NCBI RefSeq assembly: GCF_002994745.2
Contig: NW_020126815.1
Location: 599,755-663,754 of the forward strand
DNA: 64,000 bases
Direction of reading: 5' to 3'
Source of the DNA: Rosa chinensis
Taxonomy: Eukaryota > Streptophyta > Magnoliopsida > Rosales > Rosaceae
Both the position numbers and the translations under genes were made by a program. Below the pieces are notes generated by a model that was not told where the DNA came from, searched no databases, and saw only the letters and a program-made list of their open reading frames with translations. The number at the start of each line of letters is the position of its first letter. The stretch's first letter is position 1. Shown here piece by piece: positions 35,287 through 48,765 of the stretch.

Positions 35287-35291
35287 ATTTT

Positions 35292-35309
35292 TGGCGCCGT
35301 TGCCGGGGA
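35292..35309 (+). promoter_or_regulatory. E5 primer binding site (tRNA-Asp)
   Basis: TGGCGCCGTTGCCGGGGA, five bases after the LTR. Confidence 0.95.
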
Positions 35310-36984
35310 TTGAAAAATCATTTGCCATATTGTGAATATTTGTTTTGTATATTGTGACCGAAAAAAAAAAAAATTACTTGTTAATTATTTTGTAATTGTC
35401 GAAAATTAGTTACTTAGGTTGTTGTTTATATTGTTGAATACGAATTTTTATTGTAAGTTGTAAATTAAAGAAGGAATAGGTGAAGTCGTGTTTATTAATA
35501 TTGGCCTAAACCCCTTATTGGTACCTAGTCCAGGTCCCTTAAGGTTGAGGGCGGCTTTTATTAACATTCATTGAACTGTCTTCACACTTAGAACCTTTTA
35601 TATCCAAGTAAGTATAGCCTATGTGGGATGGTGTCTAGGAAGGGGACAACGCTCATGACTGGTTCTTGGATTCAGAAGTGCTTACAAATGGGCGTAAACC
35701 TCAATGAGGGAGTAGCCTATGCCAAAATGGATCCTACCTCTCGTGGTCGCCCTCCCCTACCTGGCCATTTCAGTAAGGTTGCTCAAAGGATGTAGGAGGG
35801 ACTTTGTGTCTAGACGACTATACTTGGGCCGCACGTCCTCTTGATTTACCGCTTGGAATTTAATTTGATATCAATGATATATATAACAAATGAAAATATT
35901 GTGATTCACTAAGGTATATTGGATTAAACATAGTCTTGAAAAGGGTAGCTGTTTCAATCCCATTGCACATCGAGACTCCCTGTTCCCGTACCTAAGTGTT
36001 GAAGATAATTGTAAAGAAAAGGAAGAAAAACAAATATTTGTAAGTATTTCGTTAAAAAAAAAAAAATAATAAATAAAAAAAAAAGAAGAAGAAAAAAAGA
36101 AGTGTACAAAGTGTGACGTTTTGTTGTGTAAAAGTTGTGTTTACAATGTGTCAAATTTTGTTATACAAAAGAAAAGAATTAATTGTAAATATTGTTAAGT
36201 CCTTAATTGTTATAAGTGTGTAAAATCGTATGAGTAGATAAGGGCCCTTTTGTTAATATTGGCCTTAACCCTTCATTAGTGCCTTTCTAAGGTCTTATGA
36301 GGTTGAGGGCGGCTTTTATTAGCATTTGGAGAACTGTCTAACACATGAGTTCTTTTCAAGCTGAGTAAGGGGTATATAGGTGGTGTCTTAGGTTGAGACC
36401 CTGGGTGATGGGTTCAAATTGGATCTCAGAGACACTATAGACCGTGCGTAAACCACAATGTGGGAGTAGCCAATAGGGGCCTAAACCTCAATGAGGGAGT
36501 AGCCTGCGTAGTGTCACCAAAATGAGTCCTTCCTCTCACTTACCTCTTAATCTGGCCATCTAGCCTTCTGAAACAAAGGAAAGCGACTTATGTCTAGACG
36601 ACTATCCCTAGATCGTATCTCACCAATAGTAGTGGTTTCTATTGGGCTCGACTTACAACTTGTAATCAATTGAGATATTAACTTTATTTTGTAAAGATAA
36701 TAAGATACTTGAACATATCCTCCACTTGTAAATTGTGTTGTTTGTACAATTTTATACTTGTATAAACTTCTTACGTGGTTTATTTGTGAAAAGATTGTGG
36801 ATAGTTTGTAATTTATACTTCTCTTTATACTTGTATAAATCATAAATAGTAAAGTCGTGAATAGTAACTTGTGAATAGTGACTCGTGAATAGTAAGGTTG
36901 ATGTATAAATCACTAATTTGTAATTAACTCACTTTATACTTTGCTAACTTCTTTGAATTTTGATGATGTTCAGGATTCCTATGA
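35310..36984 (+). other. E5 leader with tandem module copies
   Basis: Module copy 1 is at about 35470-35860 and copy 2 at about 36235-36640. Both contain TAATATTGGCC, GGTTGAGGGCGGC, a GAACTGTCT segment, GGGAGTAGCC, CTGGCCAT and GTGTCTAGACGACTAT or a close variant. A-rich sequence (36050-36100) lies between them. The six-codon upstream ORF is at 36981-37001. Confidence 0.8.
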
Positions 36985-39900
36985 ATGACCGAGCCTTTTA
37001 GATCCTCTACACTAAAGGAAATCGAAGCAAGGCTCGCTCGCTTGAAGGGTCCTTCACTTCTTGAGCACACAAGCCCTTCCCCTTCAACATACAAAGAGTA
37101 CACATTTAACGAGCAAGGGAAGCGGACTTACTTTTCTGAGGAGTCTACATCACCTACACCAAGTCCATCTCCTCCTTCACGTTCACCTTCACCTGTGATT
37201 TCGTCCAACTCTACACCACCACCTTCACCACCACCTGAAGAAGTCGAAGAAGAGAGAATGGCATCTATTAGGGAACTCTCCACCGCAACTGTTGAAGGAG
37301 GACCCCCTACAGGCATAGTATACCCTGCCCCTGCAGCTGGAAGACAAGCAGAGTTTGAGCTTAAGAGTGGACTGTTGCACAAGCTCCCTATCTTCCATGG
37401 CCTTAATATGGAGGATGCTAATAAGCACGTACGAGAATTCCAATCTGTTTGTGCAAACATGCAACCACAAGGGGCAGATGAGAATCTTCTGAAGATGAGA
37501 GCATTTCCATTCTCTCTAGCTGATAGAGCCAAGGATTGGCTATATGAACTTCCTGCAGGACGTATCACATCATGGGAAACAATGAGAAAGGCCTTCTTGG
37601 AGAAATACTTCCAGCTTCTAAGGTCATCACACTTAGAAAGAAGCTCAGTGGAATAGAGCAAGCCCATGATGAGTCCTATGCTGCTTACTATGAGAGGTTC
37701 AATTCCTTACTTGCACAATGTCCTCAACATCAGATGAAGGATGAGACCCTACTCACATGTTTCTATGAAGGACTCTTACCCTTGGAAAGGCAAATGTTGG
37801 ATGCTGCAGCTGGAGGAGCTTTCGTGGATAAGTCACCTGCAGTTGGGAAGGAGCTTATAGCTAATCGTGCCTTGAACTCCCAACAATATGAGGGGGTAGG
37901 ACACTCTATTCGTAGGGTGCATGAGATGAGCAAGAATACTGCCATTGAAGACCAACTGAGTAAGCTTACTCTACTCATGAATCAAGTGGTAAGTTCCAAG
38001 GGACCAAGTGCAACAATAGCTTGTGGAGTATGCTCTATGCAAGGGCATGTTACAGATCAGTGCCCTCAACTCAATGAGAATGGAGGATGGGAATCTGCAA
38101 ATGCTATTGGAGGGTATCAAGGAGGATATCAAGGAGGACCTCAACGTCCTAGACATGACCCTTACTCCAATACTTATAACCCAGGATGGAGGGACCATCC
38201 CAACTTCAAGTGGACCAACAATGATAATGTTCAGAATCCTCTTGGTGGGAACTTCCAACGTCCTCAAGGGCCTTCATTCCAAGGATCATCTTTTCAAAGG
38301 CCCTACATGCCTCCTCCTCAACAGAACTCAGGACCTTCAATGTCTCACTATGACAAAACGTTGGAAGCCTTGACTAGTTCCACCCAAGCCTTGACAAACT
38401 CTACTCAAGCTTTGATTCAAGGACAACAGACCCACACTAAGGATATTGCAGATCTTAAGAAGCAGATGGGCCAAGTTGTGGACTTCATGAGCAAGATTCA
38501 TGAGACTGGGAAGCTTCCTAGTGGCACAATACCTAACCCTAAGGGTAATGTGGAGAATGCATCAGTTGTGACTACGAGGAGTGGAAGACCATTGGTGGAT
38601 CCACCCAAGCAACCCAAGAAGGTCCAAATGAGCATAGAGATTGAGGAAGACCAAGAGCCCACCAAGTTGGGTGTTGAGAAGGACCCTGCAACGTCAAGGG
38701 AAGAGACCAAGGCATCCTCATCTTTAAAGGCAAAACCGGAAATCAAAGGTAATAATTCTAACCTATCGAGTTCGGTTATTGCTAACCCTTCTTCTTCTTC
38801 TTGCATGCCCTTCCCACGCAGGTTTGCCCAATCTAAGAAGGATGAAAGTGACCAAGCCATCTTGGAAACTTTCAAGAAGGTGCAAGTAAACCTACCCCTC
38901 CTAGAGGCCATCAAGCAAGTCCCTAAGTATGCCAAGTTCCTCAAAGAGCTTTGCACTACTAGGAGAGTAAACCGTGAAAAGGAGGTGGTAAAGGTAAGTG
39001 AGAATGTCTCTGCCCTGATTCAGAGAAAGATTCCTCCAAAGTGTAAGGATCCTGGAAGCTTTACCATTCCGTGTACTATTGGTAACTCTAGATTTAAGAA
39101 TGCTATGCTAGACCTAGGTGCATCTGTTAATGTTATGCCCTATTCAGTTTATGAAACCCTAGGTCTAGGGGAACTTAAATCTGACAATGTTATCATTCAG
39201 TTAGCTGACAGATCCAATGCATACCCTAGAGGTTTGTTGGAGGATGTACTTGTACAGGTTAACCATCTTATCTTCCCAGCTGATTTTTATGTATTGGAAA
39301 TGGAGGACTCCCCTGTAAGTTCCACTCCATTGCTTTTGGGACGTCCTTTCTTAAGGACAGCTAGGACGAAGATTGATGTGTATGAAGGCTCTCTTACAAT
39401 GGAGTTCGATGGTGACATTATTGGCTTTAACATCTTTGAAGCCATGAGGTATCCCCTAGAGGTTAATGATTGTTTTTCTGCTGACATTTTGGATGAACTT
39501 GCGCAGAAAATGTTTGATGTTATGCATGAGGATACCCTAGTCACTACCCTTGAGAGTGGGGTAGGCTATACAAAGGAAGGCGTCACCATCCCAGAGGACA
39601 AGTTGAAAGACATTTGTGAGGAGAAATCATTGAAAACGTCTCCTTCCTTGAGGCATCACCCTTCATAGGTAAGTCTGTTTCTCCCTTGTCCATTCAGTTA
39701 TCCACTAACAAGACTTTACCTTCAGTGGTCCAGGCCCCAGAACTTGAGCTAAAACCTCTTCCAGACCATTTGAAGTATGTCTACTTAGGGGACAAGGAGA
39801 CCTTACCAGTGATTGTGTCCTCTGCACTAACGACTCCACAAGAAGAGAAGTTGGTGGACATGTTGAAGCAACACAAGACCGCCATAGGATGGACATTGGC

Positions 39901-42642
39901 GGACATCAAGGGAATCAGCCCTACAACTTGCGTCCATAGGATACTTCTGGAGGAGGGGTCTAAACCTACTAGAGAGGCTCAACGTCGTCTCAACCCTCCA
40001 ATGATGGAAGTAGTGAAGAAGGAGGTTATCAAACTCCTTGATTGTGGGGTGATCTACCCTATTTCAGACTCCAAGTGGGTCTCCCCAGTTCAGGTCGTGC
40101 CCAAGAAGTCTGGGATCACTGTGGTAAAGAATGCTGATAACGAACTGGTGCCCCAAAGGATAGTCACAGGCCACAGAGTGTGCATTGACTATAGGAGGCT
40201 CAACGCAACTACAAGGAAAGACCACTTTCCTCTGCCATTCATTGATCAGATGCTTGAGCGCCTAGCTGGACATGACTACTATTGTTTTCTGGATGGATAT
40301 TCTGGTTACAACCAGATTGCAATTGCAAATGAAGATCAAGAGAAGACAACCTTCACTTGCCCTTTGGAACGTTTGCTTATAGACGTATGCCCTTCGGACT
40401 TTGCAACGCTCCAGGTACTTTTCAGAGATGTATGGTAAGTATCTTTTCAGATTATATTGAGAAAATCATAGAGGTATTCATGGATGACTTTTCAGTTTTT
40501 GGAAAGAATTTTGATGATTGTCTTAATAATCTGGAGATAATTTTGAAACGTTGCATGGAAACTAACCTTGTACTTAATTGGGAAAAATGCCATTTTATGG
40601 TTCAACAAGGAATAGTTCTAGGACATATTGTCTCTGCTAGGGGTATAGAGGTTGATAAGGCCAAGGTGGATATTGTGCGTCACTTACCCTCTCCCACTTC
40701 TGTGAGAGAGATTCGTTCTTTCCTTGGCCATGCAGGTTTTTACAGGAGGTTCATCAAGGACTTCTCTAAGATTTCGAGACCCTTATGTCAACTACTCCAG
40801 AAGGATGTGCCCTTTCACTTTGACAAGGAGTGTCAAGAAGCTTTTGACAAGCTTAAGGAGTTGTTGACGTCTGCCCCCATCATGTTACCTCCAGATTGGT
40901 CCTTGCCCTTTGAGTTGATGTGTGATGCCTCTGACTATGCAGTTGGAGCTGTTTTGGGGCAAAGGAAGGACAAGCTACCCTATGCCATCTACTACGCCTC
41001 AAGGACTCTCAATGATGCACAAATGAATTACTCCACCACAGAGAAAGAGCTCCTTGCAGTTGTCTTTGCCCTTGAGAAGTTTCGCTCTTACTTACTTGGT
41101 ACCAAAGTTACTATCTTTACTGACCATGCAGCTTTGAAATACTTGATGACCAAAAAGGAGGCGAAACCAAGGCTTATCAGATGGATCCTACTCTTGCAAG
41201 AGTTTGATGTGGAATCAAGGACAAGAAGGGTAGTGAAAACGTGGTAGCTGATCATTTGAGTCGCTTGGTGCATGAAGAAGACCATCTCCCTCTGGTGGAG
41301 ACATTTCCAGATGAGCAGCTCTTTGGACTTCAGGTAAGTGAACCATGGTATGCAGACATTGTGAATTATATTGTGTCTAGAAAGATTCCTGATACCATGT
41401 CACGTGCTCATAAGGATAGGCTAAAGAAAATTGTTAAGCAATATGTTTGGGATGAACCTTATTTATGGAAATATTGCCCTGATCAACTGATTAGGAGATG
41501 TGTGCCTGAACATGAACAAAATGCCATACTTTCTTTTTGCCATTCTAAAGCATGTGGGGGACACTTTGGGTCTAAGAAGACTGCATTTAAGGTACTAGAG
41601 TCTGGGTTCTATTGGCCAACATTGTTTAGGGATGCACATGCCTATTGTATAACTTGTGATAAGTGCCAAAGAACAGGAAACCTAGATCCTAGAGACCAAA
41701 TGCCCTTAACTAATATCATAACTGTGGAAATCTTTGATGTCTGGGGTATAGATTTCATGGGACCTTTCCCTTCATCTTTTGGGTTTCTCTATATCTTGCT
41801 TGCAGTGGACTATGTTTCCAAATGGGTGGAAGCAAAAGCCACTAGAACTAATGACTCTAAGGTTGTTGCAGATTTTATCAAGTCTAACATTTTTAGCAGG
41901 TTTGGAATGCCTAGAGTTCTCATTAGTGATGGAGGATCCCATTTTTGCAATCGGACGATTGAGGCTCTCTTGAGGAGATATGATGTCACACATAAGGTTT
42001 CTACACCTTATCACCCACAAACTAGTGGGCAGGCTGAGGTCTCTAATCGTCAGATTAAGGGGATATTGGAGAAGACTGTGAACCCCAACAGGAAGGACTG
42101 GTCCTTGCGTCTAGAGGATGCTTTGTGGGCCTACAGAACTGCATACAAAACTCCCATAGGTATGTCACCATATCGAATTATCTATGGCAAACCTTGCCAT
42201 TTACCTGTGGAGTTGGAGCACAAAGCTTGGTGGGCTGTGAAGCAGTTCAACATGGATATTGATGCAGCTGGGCTTCATAGGAAGTTGCAATTGCAAGAGT
42301 TAGAGGAGATTAGGAATGATGCCTTCGAAAGTGCTAAAATTTACAAGGATAAGACGAAGGCATTCCATGACAAAATGATTCGAAGGAAGACTTTTGTTGT
42401 GGGTCAAAAAGTTCTTCTCTTCCATCTCGTCTCAAACTCTTCCCAGGTAAGCTTCGTTCTCGTTGGATTGGGCCTTTTGTTATCACTCATGTGTTTCCTC
42501 ATGGAGCTGTGCAGATAAAGAGTGAACATACAATAACGAGTTCAAGGTGAATGGCCACCGCTTGAAGCCTTACTATGAGGCATTTGTGGAACATGAAGTG
42601 GAGGCCGTACCCCTCCAAAACGTTCCAAACCCTGAGGATTAA
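36985..42642 (+). pseudogene. gag-pol: E5 gag-pol, broken by at least six single-base losses
   Basis: The full domain order is present: gag (36985-37870), zinc knuckle (about 38022), protease with DLGAS, RT with FMDD (about 40480), RNase H, integrase with its DDE residues, and the C-terminal module. Compared with E3, single bases are missing near 37611, 39627, 40362, 41213 and 42425, with further loss near 42528. Each shifts the frame, and no catalytic residue is lost. The pattern (mostly homopolymer losses, no substituted stop codons) could be decay or unpolished long-read sequence. 36466-40360 is almost identical to E3; after about 40360 identity drops visibly. Confidence 0.92.
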
Positions 42643-44561
42643 ATGGATGTACAAGTCTAGGCTGAAAGACTATAAACATTAAGCGCTGCTTGGGAGGCAA
42701 CCCAATTCAGAAGTTGCTGTGGAGGAGTCATCAACGCAGATTTGTTTTATTTTCCCCTTTTACTCCTCCAATTTTCTTTGTACTTAGTCATTATTTTCGT
42801 AAATCTTTTCCTATATACTTAAGTGTTTCATTGCATGCTTATACTTGATTACATTGAGGACAATGCAATATTTAAGTGTGGGGGAAGGGATTTATATTTG
42901 AGTCTTTTATTTTGAGTCATATATGGAAAAATACAAAAAAAAAAAAAATTTGAAAAATGTCAAAAAGTCAAAATTTTCGTTGCTTTTGTTTTTGTTTTGA
43001 GTCTTAGGATGCCCTTTCAACTGTCTAGGATGATTCTATATCTCTGAAATCATGACTAAAGAGGATCACAAAATTGAGATGATTTCTAAAATGGTATTCT
43101 TGGTTAATTGAGATATATGAAAAATGTATGCATGTGTAGTGGATATGGATTTTCGAAACTTTGGTACAGAAAATATGAGCATGTTAAGATAAGTTTTGAT
43201 TCATAAAAGCCATGTGAGATAATTGAGCCATGTCCCTTTTTCTTGGAGTGAATCGAAAATATATTCTTATTTTCTTGGCGATGTTTTGATGATCTCATTA
43301 TTCTTTCATCTTGATTGACTACTTGCCATAGATTAAGTTTGATGGACTAGAGAATGCTAGAATTCGCTCTTGTGCTTGTTGAGACGTATGTCAATACATG
43401 GCCCTGATTCTGGAAAGGATAGAAGCATCCTAGGAATTACCACCATTGCCATATAACTTGTGTCCCATTTGTGCCCGTCGTGGGACTCCCCTAGATAAGC
43501 CCCTTTGAGCCTACATTAAGCCTTTTCGTTCATCACCCTAAATCCTTAACCATGAAGCTTAGTATAGTTACAACCCTACCCTTGTTCTAAGACTTAGTGG
43601 AGCTATCTTTTGAGACATACTACATGGGTTTGGTGCTAAGAATGGAAATTGAGAAGAGGTGAAAGTTCAAGTGTGGGGGTAGACTTGTCCATAAAGAAAA
43701 AAAAATATGTGAAAGCCGTGAAAAATGAAAAGAAAAAAAAATTGTGTACGGCTAGAAAGAAAAGAAAGAAATATTTATGGATTTTAGTCCCCCATACTTA
43801 GTGATTTTGGAGTTTACTTTGAAATGAAGGCCTATTAAGAAAAATTTGGCCTTTGTCCATTCACTATAGTTCAGGGGAAGTTTACAATGAAGATTGGGCC
43901 CAACATGAAGATATTAGGCCCCTTTTATGTTACCTCTAGGGAAGTGACGTTTTGCATGCATTGGTGGATTTCTTGTGGTCTCTACATTTACATGTGCTCT
44001 GCTAGGTTTTAGGACACTTTGATAAATCCTTACCCTCATTTCTTAAAACCTTGAGCCTTGGCCCCATTACAACCTTTAAGAAGACCTTCTTGATCCTTAA
44101 GATGGACAGCCCTTGATGTGGAGATGAGTTACAAGAGTTGACCTATGGCTTGGGTCCATCTGTGCAAGTAGTTGGTATCCTTCATGAGATCTTTAAAGAA
44201 AATTTTACATGTGCTTTCGTTCTTGAATTATGTGATATACTTGCTATCTTTCACATATACTTGAGTGTATAAGCTTTTAAGCATTGCCAAGATCTGAGAG
44301 AAGAAAGAGTGGATATAACTGTGAGGATTGAATCATACTTGTTTGAACATGCTTAACAGAACCATCACCATTGTTCAACCAAGTCCTACTTGTGTATATG
44401 TAATTATGTGTTTTAATTAACTCTCGAATGCCTAACATTTGAATTTGGTGAAGTGCTAATCTTGGTGTTATGAAAGTAAGAGATTGCTGAGACAAATAGT
44501 TGAAGGCAATAGAGTCATTGTTTTGTCAAGTCTTTAATTTCTGTTGAGTCTTGTAGTTTGA
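42643..44561 (+). other. E5 3' non-coding region
   Basis: Homologous to the E3 region after pol, with many single-base deletions relative to it, especially after 43100. No supported ORF. Confidence 0.8.
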
Positions 44562-44599
44562 TTTTGCTAAGGGACTAGCAAAAGCTAAGTGTGGGGATT
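44562..44599 (+). promoter_or_regulatory. E5 PPT (shortened) and adjacent hairpin
   Basis: The hairpin (44562-44583) is perfect. The PPT reads AAGTGTGGGGATT (44587-44599), two bases shorter than the other six copies. Confidence 0.85.
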
Positions 44600-45114
44600 T
44601 GATAGGAGCATTTAATGCGACGTTAACTTGCATTTCCCTGCATTTTCTGCGTTATTTCCTTAATAAAACCCTTTTAGGAAAGTTTCCATTCTTTGATTGG
44701 GAAAGTTCCTATTGTAGAAAGTTTCTATTTTTGTAGTTTCTATTTATCATTTTAGTAAGTTTCCATTTTCAGTATTTTTTTTCTTTTTAGAAAGTTTCAT
44801 TTTCAGTTTAGAAAGTTGCCATTTTTCATTTTAGGAAGTTTCTATTTTCTTATTAGTTTCTATTTTCAGGACCTCCGAGCTAAAAAGTGGAAATGAACTC
44901 ACAAATGGAGAGAGGAGCTTGCGAACACCAAGGGGAGCAAAGATGAAGGACAATGAGCCACAGAATGAGCAGAAATGAAGAAAAGAAGTTTTCCTGGTCC
45001 AACCAGGAAACCCTGTCCAGAAAGGAAATCTTGCCAAACAAGACTCTTGAGCCAACCAAGATGAAGATCGAATTAATGAAGTGACATGGCATGAGAGAAG
45101 CTTCTTGAAGACTC
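44600..45114 (+). repeat. E5 3' LTR, left part
   Basis: It begins TGATAGGAGC and runs through the GGAAAGTTTC array and the TTTCCTGGT palindrome (about 44990) to GACTC (45110-45114), where E6 is inserted. Several one-base deletions are evident relative to 30775-31310. Confidence 0.92.
45110..45114 (+). repeat. Target-site duplication GACTC, left copy
   Basis: Repeated at 51665-51669. The E5 LTR continues across E6 from GACTCT, as the uninterrupted E3 LTR reads near 31303. Confidence 0.95.
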
Positions 45115-46723
45115 TGATGCGCTCAAAGCGAGCGCATAATTTAACCCTAAAAATATCATAGTAGTATAAGCAAGTAGGGATCGTTCTATTCCGGGATTGA
45201 GGGTACACCTGTCATTGTCAAACAGTTAAACAATTAAAATTACAACAAAGTATAATATTCACAAAGATTTCACAAGTATAAACATTATTTACTAAAAGAG
45301 GGGGATTTTTTTTGGGTTTTTCGAAAATTAATTAAGTAAACAAACGAATTAAAATGCAAAAACATAAAAATACAAATGGAATGAGAGAACAAAGATCAAA
45401 ATCGAAACATATGATTAAAATTGATTCAAACCCTAATATTGTTCATCTAAGTCATGAGAAAGGAGTTGATCATGTGAAATATTCGAAAGCAAATAATATC
45501 CCATTTTTTACTTTTCAATGCTAATTAACCTAAGTGAAAGCACAAAGATTAATCCTATCAAACATGTAATCAAGCCCTAGAAAGCTAGTCAATCATGACA
45601 TGTTTAACGCATTAAGAACAAAGAAAGGCTATCAACTCAAGTGAACAACTTAGTTATGGAAAAGTCCACCTAATTGCAATCCTCTTTAATTAAATTCGAT
45701 CTTTGCACAAAACCTTTACTACTTTGATTCAAGTTTACACAAAACGAAAAGTCGATTTCATGTTCTTAAACCTAGCACCAATTATATCAAAACCCTAAGT
45801 GTTTGCAACCACATAAGATTAAAATACAAAAGTTATCTATACGCAAATTTAATTAAACAAACCCACATAAGCAACTCTCGAATCACAATAATATGAATCT
45901 GAAAATTCTCAATTAATCATAAAAATTCCAGAAATTAATATTTGTTCAAACACATATGTCAACTAGTTCATAACCAACGAAATTCTTGTGATGTGTTCCA
46001 ACCAATCATAATTCTCTAAAATACCTCCCTAATATTTAATTGCCGAATTTCCTTGAAATTATTCTGATTTTCTTCATGAATTTCGGCCAACATTCCTTTA
46101 GGGAATTTAGGGATGAATCTGGACGCCTTTTGAGCTTTTCCTTGGTGCACACATATTTTCCTTCCATAAATATCTCCCTTGAATCTCTCTTTGCGTCATC
46201 TCCTTGATTATTTCTGATTTTCACGTTGGCAATCACACCAATTTACTCCTCCAACAATATTTCTTTCCATAAAAATCTCCCAAGAAAATCTCCTTGAATT
46301 CACGTGAAATCTCAATCAATCACCTTAATTCCCACGTTGTCACCTTGTTTTTCCTTAAGTATTACACGGCAAATTTAATCCCCAAGGAAAATATATTTTC
46401 CTTTTTTAAAAACTCTTCCTTGATTCTCTCCTTGCCATGTCATCTTCATGAAGCTTCTCGTTCCATTTATGAACTCAATTCAGCTTATTTATTCCAAAAA
46501 CCTGAAAATAGAAGCTTTCTAAAATAAGAAATGGAAACTTTCTAAACTAAAATGGAAACTTTCTAAAAATGGAAAATAGAAACTACAAAACGGAAACTTT
46601 CTACAATTAGGAACTTTCCCATTCGAAGAATGGAAACTTTCCTAAACAGAGTTTTATTAAGGAAATAACGCAGAAAATATAGGGAAATAACAGTTAAAAC
46701 GTCGCATTAAAATGCTCCTATCA
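45115..46723 (-). repeat. E6 3' LTR, 1,609 bp, with a 359-bp internal deletion
   Basis: It matches 49719-51664 but lacks the segment equivalent to 50572-50930; the join is at 45985/45986. The lost segment includes the TATA-like box present at 50849-50856. Scattered one-base differences separate the two LTRs. Confidence 0.92.
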
Positions 46724-46763
46724 AATTCCCCCACACTTAGCTTTTGCTAGTCCCTTAGCAAAA
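46724..46763 (-). promoter_or_regulatory. E6 PPT and adjacent hairpin
   Basis: PPT at 46724-46738 and perfect hairpin at 46742-46763 on the minus strand. Confidence 0.9.
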
Positions 46764-48698
46764 TCACACAAAGACTCAACGAAAATTTAAAGACTCTACA
46801 CAAACAATGACTCTATTGCCCTTCAACTTTTTGTCTCAGCAATCTCTTACTTTCACAACACCAAGATTAGCACTCACCAAGAATCAATGTTTAAGCATTC
46901 GAGAGTTAATTGAAACACATAATTTACACATACACAAGTAGGACTTGGTTGTAACAATGGTGATGGGTTCTGTAAGCATGTTTCAGACAAGTATGATTCA
47001 ATCCTCACAAGGTATATCCACTCTTTCTTCTCTCAGAATTCAAGGCAATGCTTAAAAGCTTATAATCACTCAATTATATGTGAGAGAAAATATTTTGAGG
47101 CAATCAAATAGCTCACATATATAAGAAACGAAAAGCACTTTGTGAATATATATTTTTTTTTTCAAAAGATCTCATGAAAGATACCAACTACTTGCACGGA
47201 TGGACCCAAGCCATAGGTTCAACTCTTGTAACTCATCTCCACATCAAAGGCTGTCCCATCTTAAGGATCAAGAAGGTCTTCTCAAAGGTTGTAATGGGGC
47301 TAAGGCTCAAGGTTTTAAGAAATGAAAGGTAAGGATTTAACAAAGTGTCCTAAAAACCTAGCAGAGCATGTAATGTAGAGACTTCTAGAAATCCACCAAG
47401 GCATAATCAAAACGTCATCCCATAGAGTAATAAAGGGCCTAATGTCTTCATGTTGGGCCCTAACTTCACTCTAAACTTCCTTTGAACTCTAGTGAATTGG
47501 ACAAAGGCCAAATTTTTCTGTAGTGGGCCTTCAATTCAAAACAAACTCCAAACTCACCAAGTATGGGGGACTAAAATCCATAATATATTTTTTTTTTCTT
47601 TCTAGCCGTACACATTTTTTTCTTTTTTTCATTTCTTTTTTCACGGCTTTCACATTTTTTCTCTATGGACAAGTCTACCCCCACACTTGAACTTTCACCT
47701 CTTCTCAATCTTCATTCTCAATGCCAAATCCTAAGTAATGTCCCAAAAGATAGCTCCACTAAGTTTTAGAACAAAGGGTAGGAGTGTACTATACTAAGGT
47801 TCAGGGTTAAGGATTTTAAGGGTGATGAAAGAAAAGGCTTAATGTAGGCTCAAAGGGTTATCTAGGGGAGTCCCACGACGGGCACAAATAGGACACAGTT
47901 TATTTGGCAATGGTGGTAATTCCTAGGGTGCCTCTATCCTTTCCAGAATCAGGGCCATGTATTGATAACGTCAACAAGCACAAGAGTGAATTCTAGCATT
48001 CTCTAGTCCATCAAACTTAATCTATGGCAAAGTCAATCAAATGAAAGAATAATGAGATCATCAAAACATCGCCAAAAATAAGAAATATATTTTCATTCAC
48101 TCCAAGAAAAAGGGACATGGGCTCAATTATCTCACATGGGTTTTATGAATCAAAACTCATCTTAACATGCTCATATTCTGTACCAAGTCACGAAATCCAT
48201 ATCCACTACACATGCATACATTTTTCATATATCTCAATTAACCAAAGAATACCATTTTAGAAATCATCTCAATTTGTGATCCTCTTTTAATCATGATTTC
48301 AGAGATATAGAATCATCCTAGACAGTTGAAAGGGCATCCTAAGACTCAAAACAAAAACAAAAGCAACGAAAATTTTTAAATTTTTGACATTTTTCACTTT
48401 TTTTGTATTTTTCAATATATGACTCAAGATAAAAGTGTAAATCCCTTCCCCCACACTTAAATATTGCATTGTCCTCAATGTAATCAATCATAAGCATGCA
48501 ATGAAACAATTAAGCATATAGGAATGGAATTTACGAAAAGACTACAAAAATAAAGGAGAAAATTATAAAGTAAAAGAAATAGCGAAAGAGAAAGCAAATC
48601 TGTGTTATTGAAGACTCCTTCACAGCTGCTTCTGAATTGGGTTGCCTCCCAAGCAGCGCTTGAATTTAACGTCTTTCAGCCAGACGGTACCTCCATTA
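46764..48698 (-). other. E6 3' non-coding region
   Basis: Very similar to the E4 region 19671-21638 in the opposite orientation. No supported ORF. Confidence 0.8.
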
Positions 48699-48733
48699 AA
48701 TAAAGTTAGTGACTATAATTAACAAAGAAATAC

Positions 48734-48765
<32 letters not shown>

